Assembly (NCBI GenBank): GCA_022563595.1
Contig: JADFNB010000009.1
Coordinates: 24,064-88,063 of the forward strand
Reading direction: 5' to 3'
Origin: Gemmatimonadota bacterium
GTDB lineage: Bacteria; Gemmatimonadota; Gemmatimonadetes; Gemmatimonadales; GWC2-71-9
Length of the DNA: 64,000 bases
This document shows, one piece after another, positions 57,792 through 64,000 of this stretch. Under the pieces are notes generated by a model that saw only the letters and a list, made by a program, of their open reading frames with translations, did no database searches and was not told the origin of the DNA. Numbering within the stretch: the first letter of the stretch is position 1; the number at the start of each line of letters is the position of its first letter. The position numbers and the translations under genes are program-made.

Positions 57792-58280
57792 CTAGCCCGG
57801 GCTGCTGCCTGGATTGCGCGAGATGTGCTCCAGGTGGATCACCCACTCGCGGGCCTCGTTTCTCACCCAGACCAGCGTACCCTGCCCGGTAAAGATCTCC
57901 CGGTCGGTCGTCATCAGGATGATATCGGTCGCGTGCCGGAACGTCGCGACGGCCACATCGAGGCTGAGCACGTCGATGGCCTCTTCCTGAACGACCCGGT
58001 TGATGCGCGCCACGACGCGAAAGAAGTCCCGCACGGCCTCCGCCTGCTCTTCCCACCCATGCGTGCGCCGCCCATCCGGCCATGCTACCGTCAACTCAGG
58101 CACTTGGTCGTAAAAAATCGCGAGCGAGTCCCGGTCGCGATTGTTGAGCACCCGCGCCCACGCCGTCATGCGATCGCTGAGAATCCGCTCTTGGACCGCC
58201 CGCTCCTGCCGCGTGAGCTGCGGGGAGCAACCGGCAGCGGCCGCGCACACGACGGCGACCAGCAACGTCGTCCGCAACAT
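57792..58280 (-). CDS. NTF2-like (SnoaL/DUF4440-type) lipoprotein
   Basis: 162 aa. The lipobox AAAAGC at 14-19 gives an envelope-anchored protein. The mature part has the cone-shaped NTF2 fold pattern (AWARVLNNRDRDSLAIFYDQVPELTVAWPDGR, FFRVVARI, VAVATFRHATDIIL, TGQGTLVWVRNEAREWVIHLEHIS), close to the SnoaL-like/DUF4440 group. These bind small ligands or have isomerase-like roles; no catalytic residues can be assigned. Divergent from the gene at 58409. Confidence 0.8.
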   Translation of the reverse strand: MLRTTLLVAVVCAAAAGCSPQLTRQERAVQERILSDRMTAWARVLNNRDRDSLAIFYDQVPELTVAWPDGRRTHGWEEQAEAVRDFFRVVARINRVVQEEAIDVLSLDVAVATFRHATDIILMTTDREIFTGQGTLVWVRNEAREWVIHLEHISRNPGSSPG

Positions 58281-58408
58281 GTACTTCCTCCGTCCAAAAG
58301 GATGGTCGAGGACCCGGCTAGAAAGCTACCGCCGACCGGGCTTGCGTCAATCTGTGACAGGGGATAGCGTTGCTGCGCCGATCAAACGCCTTTTTGGGGG
58401 TGTAATCG

Positions 58409-59011
58409 ATGACCCAACCACGCTCCTCGCTCGCCATCGCGCTCCAGGACTACAAGGGCATTCGCCCCGGTATTGCGCTGACGATCGCCGCGGTAGCTCT
58501 GATAGCCGCGATCGTCGTCGGCGTGTTTCACGTCGTCGGGCTGGGGCGCTCGGCCACGCAGGTCAGCCAGGGTCAGCAGACCATTCGGACACTGCATCGC
58601 TACCAGGCTGCACTCGAGGTCTGGCGACAGATGGCCTCCGAGGAGCAAGAGTTCGAGGCGCAGCACCGGCTCCGCGACAGCATCGCCAACGGGCTCCGGC
58701 GGGAGCTGTCCGCCCTGCGTGATGCGCTGACCGATGAGACCGATCGGGACCTGGTGATGCAGGTCCTGCAGGACGTCCGGAGCCCGGTGCCCGGTGAAGA
58801 GATGCAGGTGGGCGTAGCCGGCCGGGAAGCGATGATTCGGCTCACGGCCCGACAGGATGCCGCCCTGTTCGAGGCGGCCGCCCGTAGCCAGCAGGCACAG
58901 ATCATAGCCGCCGTGTTGATCGGACTGACCGTGGTCGCCGCCGGCGTATTGATCATCCCGATGTCGTGGGTGTACGTGCGGTACAAGGCGGGGATACCGC
59001 CGGGACTGTAG
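58409..59011 (+). CDS. Two-TM membrane protein with CHASE3-like extracytoplasmic helical domain, no output domain
   Basis: 200 aa. A TM helix at about 21-45 and a second at about 163-188 flank a 115-residue extracytoplasmic region that is all helical (RSATQVSQGQQTIRTLHRYQAALEVWRQMASEEQEFEAQHRLRD). This is the layout of CHASE3 or four-helix-bundle sensor modules in histidine kinases and chemoreceptors. Here the protein ends 12 residues after TM2 with no HAMP, kinase or methyl-accepting domain. It may be an orphan sensor or decoy, or a relic of a receptor. Confidence 0.6.
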   Translation: MTQPRSSLAIALQDYKGIRPGIALTIAAVALIAAIVVGVFHVVGLGRSATQVSQGQQTIRTLHRYQAALEVWRQMASEEQEFEAQHRLRDSIANGLRRELSALRDALTDETDRDLVMQVLQDVRSPVPGEEMQVGVAGREAMIRLTARQDAALFEAAARSQQAQIIAAVLIGLTVVAAGVLIIPMSWVYVRYKAGIPPGL

Positions 59012-59049
59012 CGTCGCCAAAGATTCCCTGTAGGGAAGGTAACAGCGCC

Positions 59050-60453
59050 ATGCACCGCCTCCTCCCGTTTCTGCTGCTCGCCACGCCGGCCGTTGCCCAG
59101 GATTCACCACCCATCGACGATCCCAGGATTCACGAGATCGTGGCTGCGGTCTCGGCTGAGCAACTCGACACAGACGTCCGCACGCTGGTGAGCTTCGGCA
59201 CCCGCAGCACACTCTCCGATACGCTCTCCGATACGCGGGGCATCGGCGCGGCCCGCCGCTGGATCAAGCGCGAGTTCGATCGGATCGGCGAGGCGTGCGG
59301 CGGCTGCCTCGAGGTCTTCTATCTCGAGGAGGTATTCCCGCCGGGCCGGGGGTTCCCCGACTCCACCAACGTAGTGAACGTAGTGGCGATCCAGCGCGGG
59401 ACGACCGATCCCAACCGGATGGTCATCATGAGTGGGGACATCGACAGCCGCATTACCGACCGCCTCAACGCCGTGGATTCATCGCCGGGCGCCAACGACA
59501 ACGCCAGTGGTATGGCGGGGACGATAGCGGCAGCCCGCGTGCTCACCCGCTACAGGTTCAGCGGCTCGATCGTCTACCTCGGTCTCTCGGGCGAGGAGCA
59601 GGGCCTCTACGGTGGTCGCACGGTAGCACGGATCGCCCGGGAGCGCAGTTGGAACATCGAAGCCGTACTGAACAACGACATGATCGGCAACATCGAGGGT
59701 GTGAACGGGGTGATCGACAACACCACGGCCCGGGTCTTCTCCGACGGCAATCCGCCGATCTCGTTCAGCCTCCCCCAACTCGACGAGGCCGGTCGCGACA
59801 CGCTGGCGTGGGCGCTCCGCCGGGTGCTCGGCACGTTGCGGCGGCGGCGCGTGGCCGGCAGCGACGTGGACGGGGTGTCGCGGCAGATCGCCCGGTACGT
59901 CGACCGGATCGCCGACCGCTATGTCACGAACCTCGACGTGATCATGATCTACCGTCTCGACCGGTTCGGGCGCGGCGGACACCACACCCCATTCGCCGAC
60001 GTGGGTTACCCGGCCGTCCGGATCATGGAGACCAACGAGAACTACACCCGCCAGCACCAGGACATCCGGGTCGAGAACGGGATCGCATACGGCGACGTGA
60101 TCGCGGGCGTGGACTTCGACTACGCGCGCAAGCTCACCGGGCTCAACGTGGCGGTCCTGGCCTCGCTCTCGTGGGCGCCGTCGCCACCGCAGAACGTCAG
60201 GATCGGCGGGATCGTCCAGGCCGATGCCCGGCTCGCCTGGGAGCCGCCCGCCGACACGTCGAACCTGGCGGGCTATCGGGTCTACTGGCGGCGCACCGAC
60301 TCGCCTACCTGGGACTTCAGCCGCTGGGTGGGCGAGACCACCGAACACACCTTTCACGGACTCGTGATCGACAACTACTACTTCGGGGTCGCCGCGGTGG
60401 CACGGGACGGAAACGAGAGCCCGGTCGCCTTCCCGGGCAGGACGATGCGCTGA
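59050..60453 (+). CDS. Secreted M28 peptidase-like protein with C-terminal FN3-like domain
   Basis: 467 aa. A signal peptide MHRLLPFLLLATPAVAQ, then an M28 domain (about 30-375) and an FN3-like beta domain (about 376-462: PSPPQNVRIGGIVQADARLAWEPPADTSNLAGYRVYWR). Metal-site residues: D150 in PGANDNASG, E182-E183 in SGEEQGLYG, D210 in LNNDMIGN and H312 in GGHHTPFADVGYPAVRI. The first ligand, normally His in HxDS, is D130 in SGDIDSR. The enzyme may be active with an altered metal site or be non-catalytic. The ATG at 59050 is chosen for the signal peptide. Probably periplasmic or secreted aminopeptidase. Confidence 0.85.
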   Translation: MHRLLPFLLLATPAVAQDSPPIDDPRIHEIVAAVSAEQLDTDVRTLVSFGTRSTLSDTLSDTRGIGAARRWIKREFDRIGEACGGCLEVFYLEEVFPPGRGFPDSTNVVNVVAIQRGTTDPNRMVIMSGDIDSRITDRLNAVDSSPGANDNASGMAGTIAAARVLTRYRFSGSIVYLGLSGEEQGLYGGRTVARIARERSWNIEAVLNNDMIGNIEGVNGVIDNTTARVFSDGNPPISFSLPQLDEAGRDTLAWALRRVLGTLRRRRVAGSDVDGVSRQIARYVDRIADRYVTNLDVIMIYRLDRFGRGGHHTPFADVGYPAVRIMETNENYTRQHQDIRVENGIAYGDVIAGVDFDYARKLTGLNVAVLASLSWAPSPPQNVRIGGIVQADARLAWEPPADTSNLAGYRVYWRRTDSPTWDFSRWVGETTEHTFHGLVIDNYYFGVAAVARDGNESPVAFPGRTMR

Positions 60454-60561
60454 CCGGCCGGCGGCCCATGCTCTGGCACCGGGGGCGCGCTCCCCCTATT
60501 GTGGATTGTCCCATATCCGCTGAGTGCTGCCGTAAACCGGGCGGGCATCGTGGCGATTCGG

Positions 60562-61383
60562 ATGGAAGTCGCTCAGGAACATCTGGGCGAGCGATTCAAG
60601 ATCGAGCGGGAAATCAGCCACACGGGGATGGCCACCGTGTTCCTGGCGGAGGACCTCCAAGAGGCACGCCGCGTGGCCGTGAAGATCCTGCAACCCGAAT
60701 TCGCGGCCACTATCGGGGCAACCCGGTTTCACCGCGAAATCCGGATTCTCGCACAGCTCGACCATCCGAACATCCTCCCGCTGCTCCATTCCGACGAGGC
60801 CGGGCCGCTGCTCTACTACGTGGCGCCGTACGCCGGCACCGATCTCCGTACTCGGCTCATAGATGAAACGCAGCTCCCGCTCGAGGAGGCCCTGGAGATC
60901 ACGCGCCAGGTCGCCGCGGCGCTCGACTACGCACACGCCCACAACATCCTGCATCGCGACATCAAGCCCGGCAACATCCTGCTGGACGATGACCGGGTGC
61001 TGGTGTGCGATTTCGGGATCGCGCGCGCTATCGAGGTGGCGGCCGGCGATTCGCTCTCCTCCAGCGGGCTGATCGTGGGGACGCCGACCTACATGAGTCC
61101 GGAACAGGCCCGGCACGAGGAAGACATCGACGGCCGCGCCGACATCTTCTCGCTCGGCTGCGTGCTCTACGAGATGCTCGTCGGCGAGCCGCCGTTCTCC
61201 GGACCCACGATCCAGGCGGTGATCGCTCGAATCATCAAGGAACCGCCGCCCAAGATCCGGGTGGTCCGCCCCGACGTGCCGCAGCACGTCGAGGCGGCGG
61301 TAGAAGCGGCATTAGCGAAGGCGCCGATTGACCGACCACAGACGGCGGCCGAACTCGTGTGGCACCTCGACAAGACTTCGTGA
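60562..61383 (+). CDS. Serine/threonine protein kinase (kinase domain only)
   Basis: 273 aa, a PknB/Hanks-type kinase domain filling the whole protein. K41 (VAVKIL), E59, catalytic HRD at 131-133 (HRDIKPGNI), DFG at 150-152 and an activation loop ending GTPTYMSPEQ are intact. The Gly-rich loop is degenerate (EISHTGMATVF instead of GxGxxGxV). Bacterial PknB-like kinases normally continue into a TM helix and sensor domain; this one stops right after the kinase core. Start ATG 60562; a GTG four codons upstream is possible. Substrate unknown. Confidence 0.87.
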   Translation: MEVAQEHLGERFKIEREISHTGMATVFLAEDLQEARRVAVKILQPEFAATIGATRFHREIRILAQLDHPNILPLLHSDEAGPLLYYVAPYAGTDLRTRLIDETQLPLEEALEITRQVAAALDYAHAHNILHRDIKPGNILLDDDRVLVCDFGIARAIEVAAGDSLSSSGLIVGTPTYMSPEQARHEEDIDGRADIFSLGCVLYEMLVGEPPFSGPTIQAVIARIIKEPPPKIRVVRPDVPQHVEAAVEAALAKAPIDRPQTAAELVWHLDKTS

Positions 61384-61409
61384 GACCGTCCGATCAGCCG
61401 CCCGGCTGC

Positions 61410-61840
61410 CTACCTTCCAAGCAAGTAGCAGCAACCGAACCTGGCACAGGACGCCCAGACCTCGTCGTCGTTCGGCCTGAACAGCCAGCGCGCCTCGGCG
61501 AACGAACGCTGTGGGTACTGTGGGTGTGCTTCGAACCGAACGCGGAGAACGCGGGCCGCAGCGGCTTGATTGCCGGGAACGATGACCCCGCGGGCCGTCG
61601 AGCCGACCAGGCTGTCGACCCACAGGTAACTGACGCCCGGCGGAAGCAGGAGCTTGTCGTAGTTTCCTGCCATCGTGATCTTCGCAACAATGCGACCCTG
61701 ATCCGGACCGAGGTCGGTCGCATCGTTCAGATGGGAGCAGGCCTCCGGCTGCACTTCGCCTCTGACCGTCAGCGCGAACCGCCGATCGTTCTCCGGCCCC
61801 GGCCGGCTCACCCGGCCCGGCAGCCTCCGCGGCTCCGGCC
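61410..61840 (-). pseudogene. 3' fragment of an unknown gene fused to the truncated OYE gene
   Basis: A minus-strand frame different from that of the adjacent OYE gene reads as convincing protein (FALTVRGEVQPEACSHLND, GRIVAKITMAGNYDKLLLPP, YLWVDSLVGSTARGV, RSFAEARWLFRPNDDEVW) and ends CYLLGR at a TAG. About 130 codons remain and no start codon with a ribosome site precedes them. Upstream it runs into OYE coding sequence in another frame near 61840. It is therefore the C-terminal part of a different gene brought next to OYE by deletion or recombination. Family not recognised. Confidence 0.5.
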
Positions 61841-62580
61841 GGCCAACGGTACTTGAAGTCGTTGACTTTGGCTTCAGAAACACGCACTCCCACCACGAAG
61901 TCGGCGGGCGCTGACTTGCGAACAGCGGCAACGATTTCTGCGGCATAGCGAATTCGCGCTGTGGGTGATCCGCCATACTCGTCATCCCGGAGATTCGTGT
62001 ACTGGGTTATGAACTGGTCAAGCAAGTAGCCGTTTGCCGCGTGGATCTCTACGCCGTCAAATCCGGCTCTTCGCGCCCGAGCGGCGGCCGCAACGAAGCC
62101 TTCGCGCACTTGAGCTAGGTCGCTGGCCGTCATAGCCGTGGGCAACCGATAGGGACCACTGCCGCCATATTCCGGCATCATTTCGCCGAGGGGCTGAACC
62201 GCCGATGGGGCAATCGTGCGACCAGTGTGGCTTTGCCCCTGCGACAACGCTCCGGCATGCATGAGTTGCATGATCGCCAAGCTCCCCGCTTCGCCAATCG
62301 CGCTGGCGACGGGCGCCCACGACGTCTCTTGCTGTTCGTTCGCAATTCCGGGCTGCCGGTCATAGCCCTGGCTGGCGTCCTCGTCCGTGTACGTGCCTTC
62401 CGTGATGACGATCCCAAAGCCACCGCGGGCGAATTCACGATAGTATCGCTTCATGCGATTGGTGGCGAATCCGTCGTCGGTAGCACTCACCCGGCTCATT
62501 GGTGCGACGCTAAGCCGGTTTCGAAGAGTGCGGCCGAACAACTCGACTTCGGAGAGTATTGGTCTTGGTGCTTTAGACAT
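61841..62580 (-). pseudogene. Old yellow enzyme (NADH:flavin oxidoreductase), C-terminally truncated
   Basis: From the ATG at 62578-62580 (AGGAG 6 nt upstream), about 246 codons of clear OYE sequence: LFGRTLRNRLSVAPMSRVSATDDG, GFGIVITEGTYTDEDASQGY, LMHAGALSQG, and the FMN/substrate motif GFDGVEIHAANGYLLDQFITQYTNLRDDEYGGS. Homology stops after VNDFKYRWPAG (near 61840). The second half of the barrel, including the FMN-phosphate-binding GRP/LANPD region, is missing, and the frame continues as low-complexity sequence to 61312. It would not fold as a complete enzyme. The sequence of this part looks lower in GC (about 53-63% in the lines counted) than the rest of the window. Confidence 0.7.
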
Positions 62581-62647
62581 CTTCAACTCCTGTTGCTAAC
62601 ACGTCCGGCGAGTGACGCGGTTCGCTGACGGGGCAACGGCTGCCAGC

Positions 62648-63793
62648 TCACGAGATTTGGACCATCGTTTTGCCAAAGTTTTCGCCACGCAGCATGCCGA
62701 TGAAGGCGTCCACGCTGCTGTCCAGCCCGTGGGTGATGCTCTCGCGGTACTTGAGTTTGCCCTCTTTGATCCAGCCCGACATGGTTCGTAACGCCTCGCT
62801 GGCGTCCGGTTGCCGAGCAGCAAGCTCGTTAAAATGGAAGAAGCGGAAACCATCGGTGGAGCCCTCGTAGCCGAGCTCATTCAGCCCCACTTCGCGCAGC
62901 CGCTGTAGCGGTGTTGCTTGTTGTTGTTCCCAGGGTGCGTTGTTGCTGGGCGTGTTGTATTGGCTCACCCATCCGGCCACCGGTACGCGGCAACCTGGGT
63001 TCAGCAGCGGGATCACCGCTTCGAGAACTTCGCCGCCAACACTCTCGAAATAGACGTCGATGCCGTCGGGCACGGCCGCCGCCAGTGCGGTGGAAAGGTC
63101 GCCGGCCTTGTAGTCGATGCACGCATCGAAGCCGAGTTCGTCGACGCAAAAAGCGCACTTCCGGGGCCCGCCGGCGATGCCGACCACCCGGCAGCCTTGG
63201 ATTTTCGCCAACTGCCCGACAACCTGCCCGACCGCACCACTGGCCGCGCTCACTACCACCGTTTCTCCCGTCTTGACGGTGGCCACATTGAGCAGGCCGG
63301 CATATGCCGCGTAGCCGGTCATGCCCAGGATGCCAAGAGCCGTGGAGGGTGGGCCGAGCGAGCCGTCCCATTTCTCGATGGGCATGGCCTCGTTGCCCCA
63401 CTGCAGGTCTTCAGGCGTGCCGACACTGTATTCTTGCCAACCGTAGTAACCGACGACGAGATCGCCCTCGTTCCACGCGCGCGCTCGGCTCTCCACCACC
63501 TCCGACACGGTGCCACCCACGATGGTGGAGCCCACGCTCCGCTCGTTGTTCATGGGGCCGGAAGCGTCGAGGCCGCGCATGTACGGGTCCAGCGTGAGCC
63601 ACTTGGTGCGGAGCAGCATCTGACCCTCGGCGATGGGCGGAACCTCCTCGGTCACCACCTCGAAATCGGAGGGCTTGGGCTCGCCCTCCGGATTCCTCTT
63701 CAGCACGATCCTGCGATTGACGACCCCGCCGCCTCGGGCACGGTCTTCAACTGGCTCGATCGCGAGTCCTTGCCGCGTCTTGACACTCTTCAC
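62648..63793 (-). CDS. MDR-family NADP-dependent oxidoreductase (alkenal/one reductase-like)
   Basis: 381 aa. The start is GTG at 63791-63793, with a strong AAGGAGG ribosome site. Zinc-free medium-chain reductase of the leukotriene B4 dehydrogenase/curcumin reductase group: MLLRTKWLTLDPYMRGLD, GILGMTGYAAYAGLL, nucleotide-binding VVVSAASGAVGQVVGQLAKI, and YFESVGGEVLEAVIPLL. It reduces alpha,beta-unsaturated carbonyls or quinones with NADPH. It lies between the partial NTF2-like gene and the broken OYE gene, so the operon dealt with reactive enones or quinones. Confidence 0.92.
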   Translation of the reverse strand: MKSVKTRQGLAIEPVEDRARGGGVVNRRIVLKRNPEGEPKPSDFEVVTEEVPPIAEGQMLLRTKWLTLDPYMRGLDASGPMNNERSVGSTIVGGTVSEVVESRARAWNEGDLVVGYYGWQEYSVGTPEDLQWGNEAMPIEKWDGSLGPPSTALGILGMTGYAAYAGLLNVATVKTGETVVVSAASGAVGQVVGQLAKIQGCRVVGIAGGPRKCAFCVDELGFDACIDYKAGDLSTALAAAVPDGIDVYFESVGGEVLEAVIPLLNPGCRVPVAGWVSQYNTPSNNAPWEQQQATPLQRLREVGLNELGYEGSTDGFRFFHFNELAARQPDASEALRTMSGWIKEGKLKYRESITHGLDSSVDAFIGMLRGENFGKTMVQIS

Positions 63794-63808
63794 GGTGACC
63801 TCCTTTTC

Positions 63809-64000
63809 TCAGGAGTGCAGATGAAAGACCTTGTTCATGATCTTCCACTCCCCGTCGACTTTGAGCAGGGTGAACATGTCAGTGTAGCGGGAGCCGATCC
63901 AGTTATCGAGCTCGAGCCTTACGGTGGCCACGGAGTCTACGATGTCGATGCTGGCGATCCGTGCTTGGAGCCCCGGCGCTGGACCGTTCCCGTCAACCCA
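63809..64000 (-). CDS. NTF2-like (lumazine-binding-like) protein, partial
   Basis: The C-terminal 63 residues are in the window: WVDGNGPAPGLQARIASIDIVD, ATVRLELDNW, YTDMFTLLKVDGEWKIMNKVFHLHS, then TGA. The LLKVDGEWKI(M/V)xKVFH ending is typical of the lumazine-binding-like NTF2 superfamily proteins. The gene enters from the right edge and ends 15 nt before the MDR reductase start, so the two are co-transcribed. Function unknown; probably a small ligand-binding partner of the reductases. Confidence 0.75.
   Translation of the reverse strand, partial: WVDGNGPAPGLQARIASIDIVDSVATVRLELDNWIGSRYTDMFTLLKVDGEWKIMNKVFHLHS

Noticed and set aside
60454..60540. GGGGGCGCGCTCCCCC hairpin as a terminator of the M28 gene
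   Set aside because: The stem is only 5 bp and no T-run follows.
1..64000. tRNA or rRNA genes, insertion sequences, phage or integrase genes, riboswitches
   Set aside because: None recognised by eye on either strand; a covariance-model search would be needed for divergent RNAs.

Overview
This is a GC-rich (roughly 65%), gene-dense chromosomal window from a Gram-negative, outer-membrane-bearing bacterium. A SprA/Sov-type giant outer-membrane protein, PilS/PilR-controlled type IV pili, LptF/LptG, CcmABCD, CtaA and many signal-peptide lipoproteins together suggest Gemmatimonadota (inference, about 70% sure; no rRNA is present to confirm). No tRNA, rRNA, CRISPR array, prophage or insertion sequence was seen.

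Region 1 (1-19994, all minus strand) is a type IV pilus/competence island. In transcription order from high to low coordinates it holds a ComEA-like helix-hairpin-helix protein, pilB-pilT-pilC, msrB and a cyclophilin, pilS-pilR, a GT2 and a GT-C glycosyltransferase, two pilin genes (the first behind a near-perfect sigma-54 promoter), a second NtrC-type two-component pair, and a minor-pilin operon (FimT/GspH, PilV-, PilW- and PilX-like). The PilV-PilW-PilX trio is then repeated as a second, diverged module that runs off the left edge. Region 2 (20098-29812): sprA overlaps a glutaminyl-cyclase-like M28 lipoprotein gene by 4 nt, and is divergent from lptF-lptG.

Region 3 (29832-36665): nadC-nadA behind a palindromic operator candidate, an outer-membrane-protein remnant, nhaC, a 10-bp-unit repeat locus, ctaA, an M24 peptidase and a V4R-like protein. 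Region 4 (36730-41702, plus strand): an ECF sigma factor and zinc-type anti-sigma factor, followed by five overlapping or abutting genes (FAD oxidoreductase, flavin reductase, methyltransferase, SRPBCC cyclase-like, ketoacyl synthase) that look like a small, undescribed lipid or aromatic-polyketide pathway. Region 5 (41774-50649): an aquaporin, ccmABCD (with a 39-codon ccmD), a STAS protein, acs, a second 10-bp repeat locus, a VKOR-DsbA oxidative folding pair, OsmC and a CDP-alcohol phosphatidyltransferase.

Region 6 (50685-61383): a cyclic-nucleotide-binding domain protein, a BIG2 lipoprotein, a double-domain M16 peptidase, an ABC exporter with a TPR protein, an orphan CHASE3-like membrane protein, an M28 peptidase with an altered metal ligand, and a bare Ser/Thr kinase domain. 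Region 7 (61410-64000, minus strand): a truncated old-yellow-enzyme gene fused to an unrelated gene tail, an MDR-family NADP oxidoreductase and a partial NTF2-like protein. This end has somewhat lower GC and may be acquired.

The strongest leads are the SprA-glutaminyl cyclase coupling, the five-gene KS/cyclase/methyltransferase operon, the 10-bp inverted tandem repeat family at two loci, the sigma-54/PilSR pilin circuit and the duplicated minor-pilin module.
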